This document shows, one piece after another, positions 51,009 through 53,909 of a stretch of 53,909 nucleotides of DNA (positions are counted from its first letter, which is position 1; every line of letters begins with the position of its first letter). The notes beneath the pieces were generated by a model. It searched no databases and was not told the DNA's origin. It saw only the letters and a list, made by a program, of their open reading frames with translations. The position numbers were made by a program, and so were the translations under genes. The DNA is from Candidatus Mediterraneibacter intestinavium. GTDB taxonomy: Bacteria > Bacillota > Clostridia > Lachnospirales > Lachnospiraceae. The stretch lies in assembly GCA_019119205.1 (NCBI GenBank), contig DWXK01000064.1, positions 1 through 53,909 on the forward strand. Direction: 5' to 3'.

Positions 51009-51464
51009 TCAAGACCGCCCATCCGTATATATCGTCATCCGGTACACTTCTGCGTCATCTATGACATTATATTCTTTCTCATCGTCCGGCGGCTCATAGA
51101 GTATCCGCATGACCGGGTTTCCCTCTCTGATATCATCCCTATGCAGATATACCCGTATATCCAGCTTCTCTGCCGCCTTGCCCAGGTCTGTGGAAAGACG
51201 TATCGAGCGGAAGGCGTTCTCCCTGTACATTTTGATCACATTTTCCGCAAACTTTTCTTCATCTTCGATGATCCTGCAGTTTGCCGTAACTGTCAGACGG
51301 CACAAATCTCCATCCGAGACCGTGCTGACCGCATCCGGTATGCCGGAGTTATCTTCCTTCCACTCCCTGTACTTTCTCATTGACATCAGGCCGAAGATCA
51401 CACATACCAATAAAACCGCTGTAAATACCGTCATCCACCTCTTCACTTTGTTGCTTTTTCTCAT
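51009..51464 (-). CDS. Single-pass membrane protein of unknown function
   Basis: The 151-residue product has a basic N-terminus and one membrane segment (about 11-27, MTVFTAVLLVCVIFGLM), then an extracytoplasmic domain of about 120 residues with two Cys (DGDLCRLTVTANCRII). ATG 51464 is chosen because AAAGGAAG lies nearby. It is not recognised. It lies 143 bp upstream of htrA on the same strand, so it may share in envelope stress, but that is only position. Confidence 0.65.
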   Translation of the reverse strand: MRKSNKVKRWMTVFTAVLLVCVIFGLMSMRKYREWKEDNSGIPDAVSTVSDGDLCRLTVTANCRIIEDEEKFAENVIKMYRENAFRSIRLSTDLGKAAEKLDIRVYLHRDDIREGNPVMRILYEPPDDEKEYNVIDDAEVYRMTIYTDGRS

Positions 51465-51576
51465 ATTTGCTTCCTTTTGTCTCACTTTTACAACCGATTA
51501 TACATTTCAGGTTATATAAAATCAATAAAAATGGTGCATAAAACGAGACAATATATCCACCGGAAAGGAAGAGACT

Positions 51577-51828
51577 ATGCCAAAACCAAGATCACAGACA
51601 GGAGAGAAAAACCTGATCAGCAAAAATCTGGTCGAACTGCGGAAAAAGAACCACTTTTCTCAAAGGATGCTTGCCTATCATCTGCAGTTAAATGGATACG
51701 ATATGGACAAAAATGTTATCACGAGGATCGAGACGAACAAAAGATATGTGACAGACATCGAACTGAAAGCACTCTGCGAAGTTCTCGGAGTTACATATGA
51801 AGAACTGATCGACGGACAGAATTTCTGA
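51577..51828 (+). CDS. XRE-family HTH regulator
   Basis: The 83-residue protein is almost entirely a Cro/CI-type helix-turn-helix domain (ISKNLVELRKKNHFSQRMLAYHLQLNGYDMDKNVITRIETNKR...VTDIELKALCEVLGVTYEELI). Start ATG 51577 follows AAAGGAAG. It diverges from the membrane-protein gene and precedes the damaged vWA gene. A 14-bp palindrome at 51879-51892 is a possible binding site. Confidence 0.92.
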   Translation: MPKPRSQTGEKNLISKNLVELRKKNHFSQRMLAYHLQLNGYDMDKNVITRIETNKRYVTDIELKALCEVLGVTYEELIDGQNF

Positions 51829-51878
51829 TTTTTCTGTTTTTAAATACCTTTTTGCGGTTTCCTCATACGATATTAGGA

Positions 51879-51892
51879 GAAGATGCATCTTC
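51879..51892. promoter_or_regulatory. Palindrome upstream of the vWA gene
   Basis: GAAGATGCATCTTC is a perfect 14-bp palindrome in the 94-bp gap between the XRE regulator and the vWA gene. It could be an operator for the regulator. Confidence 0.35.
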
Positions 51893-51922
51893 CCTAAACT
51901 AATAATATATGGAGGCAACACA

Positions 51923-53051
51923 ATGGGTATTACAAATTCTAACAAACAGATAGACACTCTCCAGATTGGCTGCGACGGCACTCTGAAGGTGACTCTCGCG
52001 CTCTCCGCCTCTCCTGACATCGCGTCCAACCCGACGGACATCGTCCTCATCCTGGACCGTTCAGGCAGCATGGCAGGAAGCCCGCTCGCAAATATGAAAT
52101 CCGGAGCCGACACTTTTATCGACATCATCGACGAAGCGACGGACGATACACAGGACGGTACGATCGGCTCCGGCAGCCGGACTGTTTGATCCTATGTCAT
52201 CAAACGCCAAAGTCATGGTCATGTTCACAGACGGCAAGACCACTTCAGGGATCCCGCCCGCACCGGTGGCGGCTGCGGCCCGGGCAGCCGGCATCATCAT
52301 TTACTGCATCGGTCTTACCGGAGCTGACGGCATCGACGTCAGCGTGCTGAACGACTGGGCGACCGATCCGGACGCTTCCCACGTGGCAGTCACTCCTGAT
52401 GACGCGGAACTGGAAGACCTGTTCGCTGACCTGGCGGCGAATATTTCCAAACCCGGAGCTACAGATATCGTGATCGACGAGATCGTTAGCCCTGATTTTG
52501 TCATCACCAGCATCACCTCACCGACAAAAGGGACCGCCATGTCAGTGGATCCGAACACTCTGCAGTGGAAGATCCCGGAACTGGGAGTCTCAGGAAACGA
52601 AGGAGCCACACTGGAATTCTATATCCGGCACACTGCCCAGGATTCCGGCACAAAGAAGGTCAATCAGTCGATCACTTACTCGGATACCGAGGGGAACTCT
52701 GTCACATTCCCGGATCCTTCCGTCACTGTGGACTGCGGCATCATCGTCACACCGGAGCCCTGTCCGGTGCCCATTGATTTCAAGGCGGACGGGTGCGAAG
52801 ACTTCCTGACCGTAAATCTGGGCGACACTTATCTGGAATCCACCGGCCGCATCGTGGAGCTCAGCGTGACTATCAAAAACGTATGCCCTCACAGACGCAC
52901 GGCACTTGGCATCATCCTGACTGAGACCGACTGCAGAGGGACAGAGCATACACGCGGCATCAAGACGATCACGATACCGGCGCACAGTTTTCCATCCTGC
53001 CGCGATATCGATTCCGAGTACAAATGCTGCAATACGATCACAACAGTCTGA
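51923..53051 (+). pseudogene. vWA-domain protein with internal deletion and frameshift
   Basis: The first frame (51923-52189) starts well (GGAGGCAACACA before ATG) and includes the first MIDAS motif DRSGS (Asp45) and the helix to GSGSR, then hits a stop. The continuation is in another frame, open from the junction near 52175 (LFDPMSSNAKVMVMFTDGKT) to 53051, with the later MIDAS Asp strand and a long beta-rich C-terminal region. The middle of the vWA fold, including the MIDAS Thr strand, about 50-60 residues, is missing. It is probably a deletion; an assembly collapse is possible. Confidence 0.82.
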
Positions 53052-53088
53052 CCCATTTTCGTCTGACAGAACACTTTCCTATCAACAA

Positions 53089-53121
53089 AAAATCCCGTCT
53101 CACAATGAGACGGGATTTTTA
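53089..53121. terminator. Bidirectional terminator between the vWA gene and ppdK
   Basis: AAAAATCCCGTCTCA pairs perfectly with TGAGACGGGATTTTT around CAA, with A and T tracts for both directions. Confidence 0.92.
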
Positions 53122-53167
53122 TGTCGCATATTATGCTTTTGATATATCAGCTTTGACCAGTTCAGGA

Positions 53168-53909
53168 TTAAGCGTTCTTCTGAGCGATCGCTGCCTGAGC
53201 CGCTGCCAGTCTTGCAACCGGTACACGGAACGGTGAGCAGGATACATAGTCAAGTCCGATGCTGTTGCAGAACTCTACAGAGCTCGGATCTCCACCATGC
53301 TCGCCGCAGATACCTACGTGCAGGTTCGGGTTAACCGGCTTGCCGAGTTCGATCGCCATCTTCATCAGCTTGCCAACACCTGTCTGATCCAGTTTTGCGA
53401 ACGGATCGTTCTCAAAGATCTTAGCGTCATAGTAAGCGTTCAGGAACTTACCAGCGTCATCACGGGAGAATCCGTATGTCATCTGTGTAAGGTCGTTTGT
53501 ACCGAAGCAGAAGAAGTCAGCCTCTTTTGCGATCTCGTCAGCTGTAAGAGCAGCTCTCGGGATCTCGATCATCGTACCAACCTCATACTTCAGGTCGCTG
53601 TCTGCTGCTGCGATCTCAGCGTCTGCTGTCTCAACAACAAACTTCTTCACATATTTCAGCTCTTTCACGTCGCCTACGAGCGGGATCATGATCTCCGGAA
53701 CGATGTTCCAGTCCGGATGAGCCTTCTTAACCTTGATAGCCGCGCGGATGACAGCCTTTGTCTGCATCTTAGCGATCTCCGGATATGTCACTGCCAGACG
53801 GCATCCACGGTGACCCATCATCGGGTTGAACTCATGCAGGCTGTCGATGATCGCTTTGATCTGCTCAACTGTCTTGCCCTGAGCGTCAGCCAGTTTCTTG
53901 ATGTCCTCT
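53168..53909 (-). CDS. ppdK: Pyruvate, phosphate dikinase, C-terminal part (cut by window edge)
   Basis: About 247 residues of the C-terminal PEP/pyruvate-binding domain are present: FNPMMGHRGCRLAVTYPEI, IMIPLVGDVKEL, GTMIEIPRAALTADEIA, FFCFGTNDLTQMTYGFSRDD and the catalytic-Cys region NLHVGICGEHGGDP. The 5' part continues beyond the window. The enzyme interconverts pyruvate, ATP, Pi and PEP, AMP, PPi. Codon choice is strongly biased, as in highly expressed genes. A pyrophosphatase gene lies 4 kb away. Confidence 0.97.
   Translation of the reverse strand, partial: EDIKKLADAQGKTVEQIKAIIDSLHEFNPMMGHRGCRLAVTYPEIAKMQTKAVIRAAIKVKKAHPDWNIVPEIMIPLVGDVKELKYVKKFVVETADAEIAAADSDLKYEVGTMIEIPRAALTADEIAKEADFFCFGTNDLTQMTYGFSRDDAGKFLNAYYDAKIFENDPFAKLDQTGVGKLMKMAIELGKPVNPNLHVGICGEHGGDPSSVEFCNSIGLDYVSCSPFRVPVARLAAAQAAIAQKNA

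Overview
This window looks like a chromosomal piece of a spore-forming, anaerobic Firmicute of the Lachnospiraceae/Clostridia type. Supporting signs are the SCIFF peptide with its radical-SAM maturase, a TIGR04086-like membrane protein, SpoVT, a pyruvate phosphate dikinase, a T-box leader, a PduL-type phosphotransacylase, a 2-hydroxyacyl-CoA dehydratase gene set and BceRSAB-like genes. Nearly all genes run leftward (minus strand). No rRNA, CRISPR array, complete insertion sequence or prophage is visible. These statements come from reading the sequence and recalling protein families; no database search was run.

Layout, left to right. 1-2.1 kb: a palindromic repeat, marR and hom, then tRNA-Gly(GCC). 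2.3-3.4 kb (+): a lipoprotein and an orphan HicB-like protein. 3.4-18.1 kb (-): a housekeeping block read as secDF, recJ, relA, an MBL hydrolase, hemZ, hisS, aspS, a small unknown membrane protein and kup. 18.1-21.1 kb (-): the SCIFF locus (spoVT, TIGR04086-like gene, scfA, scfB). 21.2-25.8 kb: a decayed PII fragment, a Na/Pi symporter, pduL, a YqeY tail fragment, an AEC transporter and a cytidylate-kinase-like protein. 25.9-31.0 kb (-): a BceRSAB-like detoxification locus whose regulator and kinase genes are separated by what looks like a par/Fst-type type I toxin-antitoxin module. 31.1-34.6 kb (-): a glucose-family PTS gene with a RAT/terminator leader, followed by the gene for its likely antiterminator. 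34.7-41.1 kb (-): a GNAT-like protein, a Lon-type AAA+ ATPase without a protease domain, three dehydratase/activase genes, an SseB-like protein and dgkA. 41.2-46.5 kb (-): a Trp T-box, a trpG remnant and trpDCFBA, with trpE and most of trpG missing. 46.6-51.5 kb (-): a UbiB-like kinase, a phasin-like protein, pyrophosphatase, an HPr paralogue, HtrA and a membrane protein. 51.6-53.9 kb: an XRE regulator, a vWA gene with an internal deletion, and the 3' part of ppdK.

Most notable observations: (1) the Fst/par-like module at about 30.0-30.3 kb, with a small membrane peptide, a shared terminator, direct repeats on both sides and a near-ideal convergent promoter; (2) two ~137-bp structured elements at 34311-34448 and 46018-46153 with the same architecture and conserved core but different stem sequences that still pair, each just downstream of an attenuator terminator (RAT and T-box); (3) the trp operon whose T-box survives while trpE and most of trpG are gone; (4) several gene remnants (PII, YqeY, TrpG, vWA) and three copies of a dispersed palindromic repeat.
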